A stretch of DNA of 64,000 nucleotides from Drechslerella dactyloides (Eukaryota > Ascomycota > Orbiliomycetes > Orbiliales > Orbiliaceae): the NCBI GenBank assembly GCA_020064725.1, contig JAGTWJ010000002.1, positions 1,426,001 to 1,490,000 of the forward strand, read 5' to 3'. A program made the translations under genes and the position numbers. The notes under the pieces are model-generated. The model did not search any database, had not been told where the DNA came from, and saw only the letters and a list, made by a program, of their open reading frames with translations. This document shows, piece by piece, positions 55,418 to 64,000 of this stretch (position 1 is the stretch's first letter; the number at the start of each line of letters is the position of its first letter).

Positions 55418-58182
55418 CTACCGTCCCGGCGGCGGGCCAAACCGGATCCCCTGGTCCGGCGTCCACACCCCGCCCTGCGGCCCGAGACTAGGCACCGACG
55501 GCACATTAAGCGGTCGCTGCGCCTGCGGGGCCGGCAGCGGCGTCGGCGTCTCAGCCAGCCGGCTCTGCTGCGCCCTGGTGTAATGCGTCGGCTGCAGCGG
55601 CGGCTGGACGTACTGCGGAGCGGCAGCAGCCGCCGCCGACGACAGTCTCAAATTCGTCATCGCCGATGATATGTCCCTAGAACCATTGTCAGTCCGATTT
55701 CTCTCCCAGGTAAATGTAAAATGTATGCGATATGGTATGGAGGTGGGGGCGTACACTTCGATCTGCTCGGACTCGTATTTGCGCGCGTACACGAACGACT
55801 TGGCCTCCTGCAGCAGCCGCGCCAGCAACTTTGCGAGATCGTTGTAGAATTTCCGCCCGCTGTCCAGGTTGCCGATGACCTCCTGGAGCTTCGTGTACGC
55901 TGTCTCGAGCGTCTGCAGCGCCTGTTCGCGCTCCTTTAGGCTGTCGTCGACCTTTCTGCTGGCCAGGAATGCGGTGTTGGCTTCTTTGATCTTGTCGAGC
56001 AGCGCGGTTTGTTTCGATTGCTCGGCTGGGTAGATGCTCTGATGCTCGTCGTAGGCTCGCAGGCGCGATGCGAAGAGAGTTTCAAAGTCCGCTGCCTCGA
56101 TTGGTTTGAGGGGCTGGTCTTGCTCGATCTTGCTGACTTCCGACAGGAGGGCCTGCGTGATGTCGTCAGCTTTGCCCTTCTCGCGAAGCTGCTCTGCCAG
56201 CCGTCGGCGGGCGGATTCGAGGCGTGATGCTTCGTCGAGGAGCTGCCGTAGTTTCGAGGCCGTGCGGTCGACCTGGACGTTCGTCTTTGGGCGGCTCGAG
56301 TTCGGCACGAACTCCTTCAAACGAACCTACGCTCACGGCGTTAGCTAATAGCTCGTGGAGAATATCGCCTTGATGAACAGCTTACATCTGGTCCCTGCAT
56401 CAGGCGCAGGGGAGCCTCGTACAGGCGAATCTTCTCCATGATCAGCCGGTCCGAGTTGTCCGCGCTCTGTATTATGGAGCCGTACTCCTCAATCTGCTTG
56501 ATCGGATTGCCCTCCGCCTCCTTCGACGGCTTGCGCGGCCACCGGTCCGTCCCGTAGCGCTGCCGCATCTTCAGATCTTCCTCTTCCTCCGCGCGCAAGA
56601 TCACCACGCACTCTTCATACACCGCCTTGTCGTTCGCCTTGATCTTTGCGACATCGTCGTACGCCCGCAGCAGCCCCTCCACCCCGCCGGCCTGCCGCAC
56701 CTCCTCCACGTGCGCCATCAGGCCCGGCGGTAACCCCAGCGGCTTCTCCAGCGCCTCCAGCGCACCGGGTAGATTCAGCGACTGCAGCGTCTCCCGCAGC
56801 TGCACCGTCAGCGTCTCCAGCTCCTCGATGATACTATTCACCGCCCGATCCCGCCGCTCCACGTAGATACTCCCCGCGATATGCACCGCGAAGGGCACCA
56901 GGTTCTGAAACAGCGGCGGGCCATACTCGCCCCCCTGCACCAGCCGCTCCTTCACCTCCGTGATCTCCTTCGGCACAGCGGGCTTCACCATCGATGCCCG
57001 CCCCAGCACCGCCAACTCCGCCTTCGACGGCACGTGGTTCAGATAAATCATATCGTTGTCCTTCTCCGCGCGCTTCAGCGTATCCTCAATCTTGGATTGC
57101 AAGCCCTGTAAGTCCGATATCACAACCTTGGAAATATACCGCGCCTCCTTGAGCCCTTCGTTCGCGCACTTCAACGCATCCTGCAGCCGCGCGACCTCCT
57201 CGCCGTACTGCGAGCGCTCGAGCGCGCTGCAGGCCGCACGGTACTGCGCGGCCGCCGCGAAATGGTGGTGCTTGGCCGTCATGTGGTGGATCCACTCCGC
57301 CGGGACGCAGTCGCTGTGCGTCGCGACATCTCGAGCCTCGGCGTAAAAGTCGTTAACTTGCGCGGCGAGCTTCGCGATCAGCGAGTCCTTCATCCCGTCC
57401 ATGACGGCCTTCTGCCAGAAGCATTCCTGCGCCTGCGCGAGCATCAGGTTCTGCAGGGCCTCGAGCGTCATCACGTCCATGTCCTCCGGCGGGAGGGAGC
57501 GCATTTTCGGTATCAGCTCCACGCGGATGTGCTGCAGCGTCCCCGCGGCGCTGGAAAAGTAGTTGCAGGCGAGCTTGAGGCCGTCGCCCGTGTTGCGGGA
57601 GACGGAGATTGCGAGCTGGGAGTACAGCGCTGCGAGGTTGTATATTACGTTCGCGCGCTCGAATTGGAGGTTGTTCTGCGTGACTGTCCACCGTATAACA
57701 CGATCAGCACCCGTAACTCTGGACTGTAGTAACGTATGCGTGTGTGAACGTACTTGGCCGCTGCGTATTGTACCCCAGCGCCGGATACCACGTGAAATCT
57801 GCGCCGATCTAAAACATCGTAAGAACAGTGTATCGGCGGGGCAGAAGACTTGGAACCTACATCGACGGGAAACTTGCCGCTGGCCGCCCAAAGGACAGCC
57901 GCATAAGCGCCCAACCGCGAAAGCCCACTGGCATGCGGCTCGCGCACGTTCACGGCATCGCTGCGCAGCCGGTCGATGGCGGCCAGGTCGGCCTTGAACA
58001 TGTCCGGGTGCTGGTCATATTTCGAGGAGATGTACGAGGTGATGGCGGCGGACAGCGGCGGGGACAGCGTTGCCGACTTGCGGAAGGGGATGTGGAGGGG
58101 GCTGTGTTCCGTATTCTATTAGCATCGTCGGTTCGAGAGCGGCGGAGGAGGGAGGAGGAAAGGGGAGAAGTTACGTTGACAT
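55418..58182 (-). CDS. palA: pH-response regulator PalA/Rim20 (BRO1-domain protein)
   Basis: Scaffold of the ambient-pH pathway: it binds YPxL-type motifs in the factor PacC/Rim101 and ESCRT-III (Vps32) so that PacC is cleaved at alkaline pH. Six exons, 58175-58182, 57861-58101, 57754-57808, 56386-57683, 55755-56326 and 55418-55676, give 810 residues. The start MSTPLHIPFRKSATLSPPLS is the conserved BRO1 start; it needs the 8-base first exon. The BRO1 domain covers about 1-390 (WYPALGYN, ERANVIYNLAALYSQLA), the V-shaped coiled domain about 400-720 (LPPGLMAHVEEVR, then long Glu/Lys-rich helices), and the tail is Pro/Gln/Ala-rich, ending in GGVWTPDQGIRFGPPPGR. The last intron (GTACGC...CTAG) is chosen because it keeps frame into the tail; reading through it would also be open. 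Upstream neighbour is an SDR gene. Confidence 0.95.
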
Positions 58183-58740
58183 GGTGCTGCTGGATGTTGG
58201 AGGTGGCGGTGGTGGAGGAGGTTGCTTTGCATGGGAAGCTAAGCTTAAGGTCACACATGAACAACACGCGAAGTGGTGCACTGTTTGAATCCGGATCGCG
58301 AGTCAGGGTCGCGAGGTAGAGTTTATACGTTTATGGGAAAGCTGCTATTTTGGATTTTCGTCTACAGGGCCGGGAAAGTAATTTGGCTATCGCTGGTTAC
58401 ATCATGAATAAATTCAAAAGTCTATACATATATATAGACAAATCTAAGAACAAACCCGAGTAATATGCTCTATGCGATATCCTCCAGATCATGCAATATA
58501 TTAGAAGAACGTCCGTCGCAAAGACAAGAAGCTCATGTCCAACGAAAGGAACGTTTCTACTCCAACGGAAAGATATTTTTGCACCTCCAGCTCCTAGGTG
58601 TAGACATCATATCCTACCACTCTCCTTTGCCCGTTGAAATCTTTTTAACCGTCTAACGGCTTAATTTAAGTTCCTCCACGTTGTCTGGTTCAAGCTGTCG
58701 GGCTTGAATATAAGTATTTATCAAGTACGCTATTAGTAGG
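58183..58740. other. palA upstream region
   Basis: 558 bases between the palA start and the stop of the SDR gene, both minus strand, so this is the palA promoter plus SDR 3' flank. AT-rich, with no gene. I looked for GCCAAG (PacC) sites and saw none worth reporting. Confidence 0.4.
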
Positions 58741-59965
58741 TCACTTTGCCAGCTCCTTCTCCACCACGTCCTCCGTCCACTCCCACAGCCGCCGCCACTC
58801 CTCCTCGTTCTCGTACGCCGGATGGAGCCTGTAGTCCGCCGGGCCCTTGAAACCTAGGAACCAGCCCATGCGGCCATAGTAGTACCGTCCGTGCACATTG
58901 TGCGCCGGCACGTCCGGCGATGTCGCCAGGTACGTCTGCGTCGCGGCGCCTACAATTCACTCCGTCAGCGAGGTCTGGACTCAATATTGGTTGGGAGCGG
59001 CGCCAGACTTACCGTCACTCGGCGGCATGCACAGCCAAGCTACTATCGCTAGCGCAATCTTGCTAAGAAACGGATTCACCATATCGCCAGCCTACACCCC
59101 ACACTGTTCATTAATCACGCCCTCCTATAGTTCGGGTATTGTAGATGGTAAGGGTAGAGTACCTCGAGACCTAGGTCGGTCCCGCCGACAAGCCCCGGAT
59201 GCGCGGCGTTCACCCAGATCCCCTTATCGCGCACGCGCACGTCGAGTTCCTTTGCAAACCAGACGTTCGCAAGCTTACTCCTCCCATACGCGCTCATGAA
59301 CTTTGAGAAATGTCCAACGCCACGTGGGTTATCCGCATCGGCCGGCCGCTGGGTTACACACTCGTACTCGATACTCTTATGCAGCAGCATCGCATCGCTC
59401 GTCGTAATGATGATCCGCGCGTCGCGCGTCTGCGCGGCAGCCTTCTCGACAAGCGGCAGCACGCCCGTAACGAACACGAAATGGCCAATATGGTTCACGA
59501 GAAAGTGCGGCTCGTAGGAAAACTCCGCCGTCCATTTCGCACCCATTATCCCCCCGTTGCAGATTAGTATGTCCAGTCTGCTTTCCTTGACGAGGAAGTC
59601 CTGCGCGGAGTCGCGCGCGGACTTGACGGTGGCGAGGTCGAGATGGTGGTAGAGGAGGCGGGCGTCGAGTTTGTTGGCTTTCAGACGGTCGTGTAGGCGG
59701 TCGATGGCGGCGAGGGCGCGCTGCTCGTTGCGTGCGGCGATGTAGACGGTCGCGTTGCGCGAGGCGAGGTAGTATGCTGTCTCGAAGCCGATGCCGACGT
59801 TGGCGCTGTGTATCTCGCATATATTAGAACGGTGGTATATGATATATTTGGATGTATAAGAGGGAGTCTGGAGGTAGATACGCACCCGGTGACGAGCGCT
59901 ACTTTGCCCGTGAGGTCGGGGATGGCGGCGGCATCGAAGCGCGGCGTGAAGGCCATGGCGGTCAT
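58741..59965 (-). CDS. Short-chain dehydrogenase/reductase
   Basis: NAD(P)-dependent oxidoreductase of the classical/retinol-dehydrogenase-like SDR type; substrate unknown. Exons 59886-59965, 59163-59805, 59013-59091 and 58741-58949 give 336 residues. The cofactor motif TGGANVGIG (26-34) spans intron 1, which fixes the splice. ICNGGIMGA (110-118) corresponds to the NNAG structural motif. The catalytic residues are Ser164 (TTSDA), Tyr201 and Lys205 (YGRSK). AARNEQRA after the second strand suggests NADP preference. A hydrophobic stretch (KIALAIVAWLCM, about 252) and the C-terminal EEEWRRLWEWTEDVVEKEL resemble light-dependent protochlorophyllide/retinol dehydrogenase-like fungal SDRs. An upstream intron and stop-rich flanks make MTAMAF the start (MAF at the fourth codon is an alternative). 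Divergent to rps20. Confidence 0.9.
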
Positions 59966-60490
59966 CTGCCAATGCTTGTCGATTCACACTACAGACGCGG
60001 AGAAGCGGATGACACGATGCGACGTCCTCATGTCGTACAATTCACCCGAACGCGCCAAGGACGCTGTAGAGCCACTCGGGCGTCAGCATCCCGAGATCTC
60101 CAGTTAAGAGGGTAGGGGACCTTCTCGCGAATCCAATGCATCCAGCCATCGTGAGCAGCTTGTCAAAAGCGATTAAAAGGGTGCAGTGACGTCAGCGCAT
60201 CTCGGGCCAGTGTCGCGGGAGGACGTCGCAAGGTGATACAAGAAACGGGCGGCAGCTGACATAAGCGCACCGCCACAGGGTAGCCTGCCCTAACCGCGCC
60301 ACACAACACCGGCTCCGTGGCCCTCACAATAATTCGTCCCTTGGCGATGCGACACCACGCCGAACGAACGAACCTTCAACGAAAGCAGACAACATCACCA
60401 ACCCCACAACGGACCAACTTCCTTCGAGTCGATAGACATACATATCGATCCCATCCCCCTCCTACGAACGACACGATCCACCTGCCCAGC
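59966..60490. promoter_or_regulatory. Divergent promoter SDR / rps20 with telobox
   Basis: 525 bases between start codons. CCCTAA at 60288-60293 (TTAGGG on the other strand) lies about 200 bases before the rps20 ATG. TTAGGG boxes bound by Tbf1-like factors are typical of ribosomal protein promoters in many fungi, so this is the likely main control site of rps20. Confidence 0.5.
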
Positions 60491-61277
60491 ATGTCGTACA
60501 ACAAGGACAAGGACGCCGGCGATGCCCCGAAGGTGAATACATGAACCAGTCTTTCAACAAGCTGCTGCTGCTGCTGCTGCCGACGACGAGAATGCCGTGC
60601 CGTGGGGATTGGAAGCCAGGAAGGCCGATATACGGAAATGGGGAGATGTACTGGCTATGAGATGGATACGGACGGCATGCTCGTCAACGGCAGCACAGCG
60701 AATAGATCGAACGAAGGAAGGGCATAAATTAACACGACGGTGGAACGGCAGGAACACCGCATCCGCATCACCCTGACATCGCGGAAAGTCAAGTCGCTGG
60801 AAAAAGGTCCGTCAAACCGACCCTAAAATCATATAAAGAAGCATATATTGACAGCCGGATAGTCTGCAAGGAGCTCATCGAGCGCGCGCGCAGCAAGGAC
60901 CTGAAGGTCAAGGGCCCCGTGCGCCTGCCGACGAAGAACCTGCGCATCTCAACGCGCAAGACGCCCAACGGCGAGGGTTCCAAGACCTGGGACTTTTTCG
61001 AGATGCGCATCCACAAGCGGCTGATTGAGTACGTTCAACCCCACCTATCCACGACTTCCAACCGTGAATCAGCCGAGGAGACGCTGTGCGAGTGGGACAG
61101 AGTTGGCTAACAGTGTGTAGTCTGCAAGCGGGCACCGAGGTCGTCAAGCAGATCATCATAAACATCGAGGCGGGCGTCGAGGTACGATATACGAATCCCT
61201 AGTAACCTATACTACACCTGCCTTTCAGCATGCTAACAAACTTGATATCACAGGTCGAAGTCACGATTGCTACATAG
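60491..61277 (+). CDS. rps20: 40S ribosomal protein S20 (uS10)
   Basis: Small-subunit head protein, a universal component of the cytosolic ribosome. Five exons, 60491-60532, 60752-60806, 60863-61028, 61121-61181 and 61254-61277, encode 115 residues. After a variable start (MSYNKDKDAGDAPK) the conserved core follows: HRIRITLTSRKVKSLEKV, KGPVRLPTKNLRISTRKTPN, GEGSKTWDFFEMRIHKRLID and the end VEVEVTIAT. Every intron is demanded by the protein match; intron 2 uses a GTCCGT donor. Intron 1 is the longest (219 bases) and contains (GCT)6 at 60561-60580. No C/D or H/ACA snoRNA is seen in it. High intron density near the 5' end is typical of ribosomal protein genes. Because exons are small, open-frame scans miss this gene. 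Confidence 0.96.
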
Positions 61278-62556
61278 AATATACATATATAATAGCCAAT
61301 TGAATACCCTCTTCTTCCTCCTTCATTTCTTCCATCCATGTAGCTCTTCCTACCGACCGACCGGCCACAGTCGACCACCCACACCTCCTGCCGTTAGGCG
61401 CCTCATCACTTTTACATTTCCGTTTACTCACACTTCTTGTAGTCTACCGCGTGCGGTCTTTTATTTCACTGTTACGCTTACTACTTACTTACGTTCTCAC
61501 GTCACGTCGCTTGTGCATACATCATATGTGCAAACCGTATCACGATCCATGGTATTATACTAGATAACATCCATCATACGGAGAATCGTAATTCCAGTAA
61601 TCCCAGTAGTTAAATCTCTTGTAAATACCCAATGCTACCTGCAGCGTGCGGCAGCGCGATACCACGTTGATCAGCTGGGGTATACGTAATCAATGCAATA
61701 TATACGCAGTCGCGAGCGTGAGCTCAAGACGCCAGCGAAAATCAGCTTGTATAAAGCTGCATGCGTACGATACGCCTCACAAAGTGACCATACGACCATG
61801 CGCTTGTGGATGGACGTGTGTCTATACATGCCTGGTACAACCGGACACACGCAAGCTACGACCCCCGCGCCGGATATTGGATCGCTTGATGCATGCGACG
61901 CTTACATAACTAACGAGACATCAATCTCCGGTCGCCTCCGGCAGCCGCATCCGACACGACATGCGGAGACCCCAAACCTACCACCACCTATAATATGATC
62001 ACGACAGCCGATCGTAAAGTGAAATATTGACGTAGCAAGCTTGTATGCTATTAGTCTACCTAACAGTCCGACAATCACAAGAGAAAAGAAAAGAAAAAAA
62101 ATAAGATAAGAGAAATCATGACAGGACGAAAAGAAAGTTACCAAGACACGAAAGTTCGCAAATACAACCCCTCACAAATCCAGCAAGTACAAAGGAAATT
62201 CGAGCTGACAGAAAAACAGAAGACCAAGCCGCCGCGACTACATTTTGGATGCCGCACATTACCAGCACAGGAACCGCACACAGGAACTCGGGAAAAACAT
62301 GTCTATCGAAAACAAACGGCGCGGCCAGGCGACGACGGAGTCCAAGCCAAAGCGGGTCGAGCACGAGCGCGAACAGGACCGAAACGGGCAGCAGCACGGA
62401 ATAATCAGAGCGAAGATACAGCGAACGTACTCCCACGGCGATGATATCTCGTACACATTGCAACAAACGCACGCAATCCTCATCCCAAACCAGAAAGCAA
62501 ACCAGCAAACCCAAAAATGAAACACGAAGACACCAACGCTCGAAATCTCCCCATTT
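61278..62556. other. Intergenic region between convergent genes
   Basis: 3' flanks of rps20 (+) and the crzA gene (-). No gene seen; sequence is AT-rich to about 62.1 kb. Confidence 0.5.
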
Positions 62557-64000
62557 CTAGCCAGGGAGACTCCACGTCGGGTTCGTGTTCGGGTACGGCT
62601 CGCCCGTGTCGCTGTGCCACCCAGCCTCGCTGCCGCTCCAGTCGTCGCGCGCAAAGCCGCTGCCGTCGTAGCTGTTGCGTTGGCTGCCCATGCCCTCGTC
62701 CCACTCGCCGCCGCTGCTTGCGTCAAAGCCGTTGCGCTTGTCGTCGTCGTCGTCATCGTACGTGCCCGGCGGCGCGTTGGCCAGCGTCTCCCAGGCGCTC
62801 GCGAGCGCAGGGTATTGCGTGAGCAGGGCGAGAGGCAGCTGGTCGAGCGCGCCGGCGGGGAAGGCGGTCGCCTGCTCGTACATGGCCATGCTGTTGCTCT
62901 CCGCCTGCCGCCGCATGCGCTCTTCCGCTTCCTCGTCCAGCAGTGGCTTTATGCACACGCGGCCGGCTTCGCTGCGGAAATGCCGGCCGAGGGCATCCGC
63001 CCGGGCGAACCGGCGGCTGCAGCCCCAGTTTCCACCGGACTTGAGCTCGCCGCGGCAAACGAAGCGCTTCTCGCCGGAGTGCAGGCCTTCGTGGCGCTTG
63101 CGGTCGTGCTGTCGGGCGAAGGCCTTGCCGCAGACGGTGCAGACGAACGGGCGCTCGTCCGTGTGCGTGCGCAGATGCGAGCGCAGGTTATACGCACGAG
63201 TGAAGCGCTTGGGGCAGAGCGTGCATTGGAAAGTGGCAGGATGCTTCTGCACACGTTTCGTGTCCGACCCGGAGATGCCAGGACGTTTCGGGTCGGCGAG
63301 GTCGAGGATATAGTCTCGGTTGTTCACCGGCAGGCCGCCTGTGCTGGACCGTCGGACATGACGGGACCCGGAGTGCGACGAGCCCACGGACGAGATGGAG
63401 GGGGTGGGCGAGGGTGTTCTTAGGTGGCCGGTGTTCAAAAAGTCCGTGGGGTGCAGGGAGTCGCGGCGCCCACGGGTGGGGACTTCGAAGTTCGGGTTGA
63501 AGTTGTTCATCTGGGAGTCGGGTGTTTCCGGCCGAGAGATGGTCAGCAACGGCGGGTCGGACTTGGACCGCTGGCGGGCACGGCCCCGCGACGGCGGCGA
63601 CAATGCGCTATCGTCGTGCAGCTTCTCCGGGAAGGTCGGCTGGCGCTGCGGAGGCGCAAACTCAACCTCTATGGAAGGCGGAGTGATCACGACCTGGTCC
63701 TGGGGAACACCGCCGTTCGGAGGAGTGGGGTGCAGCCCGAGCCCGACCAGCGACGCTGTATTGGACGCCGGGAACTGGCTCTGCTGGTTCAACATGAAAG
63801 GGTCCTGCAGCGACTGGCGGTTGGAGTTTTGCCCGCTGCCGCTGTTGCTGTTCCCCGTGTGCTGAGGGGTGAGATGAGGGGTGATTCTGGGGCTGTGGTT
63901 GGGCGAGTAGCCGTTGACGTTGACGCTGTCGTTCAGCGTGAACTGGTCGAAACCCAAGTTGTCGTTGCTTTGGAGGAGGTTCATCATCTCGCCGGGCTGC
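62557..64000 (-). CDS. crzA: Calcineurin-responsive C2H2 factor CrzA/Crz1, 3' part
   Basis: Transcription factor that enters the nucleus when calcineurin removes phosphates after a calcium rise. Only the C-terminal part is in the window: the frame is open to the edge at 64000 and continues upstream of the first visible Met (63987). Numbered from that Met (476 residues to the TAG at 62557-62559): Asn/Gln/Ser-rich activation region with SP and TP sites; PSIEVE (104-109), which fits the PxIxIT calcineurin-docking consensus; a Ser-rich block (SPTPSISSVGSSHSGS, about 193-208); zinc finger 1 (C255, C258, H271, H275), finger 2 (C283, C286, H299, H303), and a third unusual finger with a long Cys spacing (about 311-345) as in other Crz1 proteins. 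The tail is acidic (DDDDDD). Confidence 0.93.
   Translation of the reverse strand, partial: QPGEMMNLLQSNDNLGFDQFTLNDSVNVNGYSPNHSPRITPHLTPQHTGNSNSGSGQNSNRQSLQDPFMLNQQSQFPASNTASLVGLGLHPTPPNGGVPQDQVVITPPSIEVEFAPPQRQPTFPEKLHDDSALSPPSRGRARQRSKSDPPLLTISRPETPDSQMNNFNPNFEVPTRGRRDSLHPTDFLNTGHLRTPSPTPSISSVGSSHSGSRHVRRSSTGGLPVNNRDYILDLADPKRPGISGSDTKRVQKHPATFQCTLCPKRFTRAYNLRSHLRTHTDERPFVCTVCGKAFARQHDRKRHEGLHSGEKRFVCRGELKSGGNWGCSRRFARADALGRHFRSEAGRVCIKPLLDEEAEERMRRQAESNSMAMYEQATAFPAGALDQLPLALLTQYPALASAWETLANAPPGTYDDDDDDKRNGFDASSGGEWDEGMGSQRNSYDGSGFARDDWSGSEAGWHSDTGEPYPNTNPTWSLPG

Noticed and set aside
55677..55754. Reading through the last palA intron
   Set aside because: The frame stays open, giving 26 extra residues, but the segment has a GTACGC donor and TTCTAG acceptor and does not resemble the conserved coil before DISSAM; splicing keeps the same frame.
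60533..60751. Possible snoRNA in the long first intron of rps20
   Set aside because: No C/D box pair or H/ACA structure could be found.
1..64000. CRISPR arrays, bacterial operons, rRNA genes
   Set aside because: No regularly spaced direct repeats, no Shine-Dalgarno-type gene strings and no rRNA-like segments; the window is fungal nuclear DNA.

Overview
The window is nuclear DNA of a filamentous ascomycete (Pezizomycotina). Evidence: short introns of about 45-170 bases with CTNAC-like branch points, fungal orthologues such as a PalA/Rim20 protein, a CrzA/Crz1 zinc-finger factor and a two-lobed Sak1/Ssp1-type kinase with long disordered tails, CT-rich leaders, and a Tc1/mariner copy whose transposase is broken only by stop codons, the pattern left by repeat-induced point mutation (RIP). 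I cannot name the genus from the sequence alone.

Layout. 1-7.0 kb is gene-poor and AT-rich and holds a complete but dead Tc1/mariner element (1162-2806) with perfect 32-base terminal inverted repeats and a TA target duplication. 7.0-24.3 kb is a compact gene block: cobalamin-independent methionine synthase (-), an unrecognised proline-rich protein (+), a small LTO1 protein (-) divergent from cytosolic methionyl-tRNA synthetase (+), lipoate-protein ligase (-) divergent from chorismate synthase (+), and an unrecognised coiled-coil protein (+). 24.3-39.3 kb is a 15-kb stretch with no supportable gene, ending in the CT-rich leader of a 1229-residue CaMKK/SNF1-activating-type kinase (39.3-43.0 kb). 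43.0-47.8 kb is again empty. 47.8-51.2 kb is a large single-exon kelch-type membrane protein. 51.2-54.6 kb is non-coding and carries two colinear diverged repeats, probably a tRNA-derived SINE. 54.6-64.0 kb is a second gene block: an 86-residue Gly/Thr-rich protein, palA, a short-chain dehydrogenase, ribosomal protein S20 (uS10), and the 3' part of a calcineurin-responsive C2H2 factor running off the right edge.

How the genes relate. There is no biosynthetic or defence cluster: most are housekeeping genes. Methionine synthase and methionyl-tRNA synthetase share methionine, chorismate synthase feeds aromatic amino acids, lipoate ligase serves mitochondrial dehydrogenases, and LTO1 helps load the Fe-S cluster of the translation factor Rli1/ABCE1. 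PalA (ambient pH) and CrzA (calcium/calcineurin) are signalling genes that lie close together. Three gene pairs are tightly divergent (LTO1/MetRS, lipoate ligase/chorismate synthase, SDR/rps20) and could share promoters. Several genes here (LTO1, S20, the ends of palA and SDR) are split into short exons and had to be assembled by splice-site reading; exon coordinates are in each entry. Three well-supported introns use a GTCNGT donor, which looks like a recurring local or species feature.
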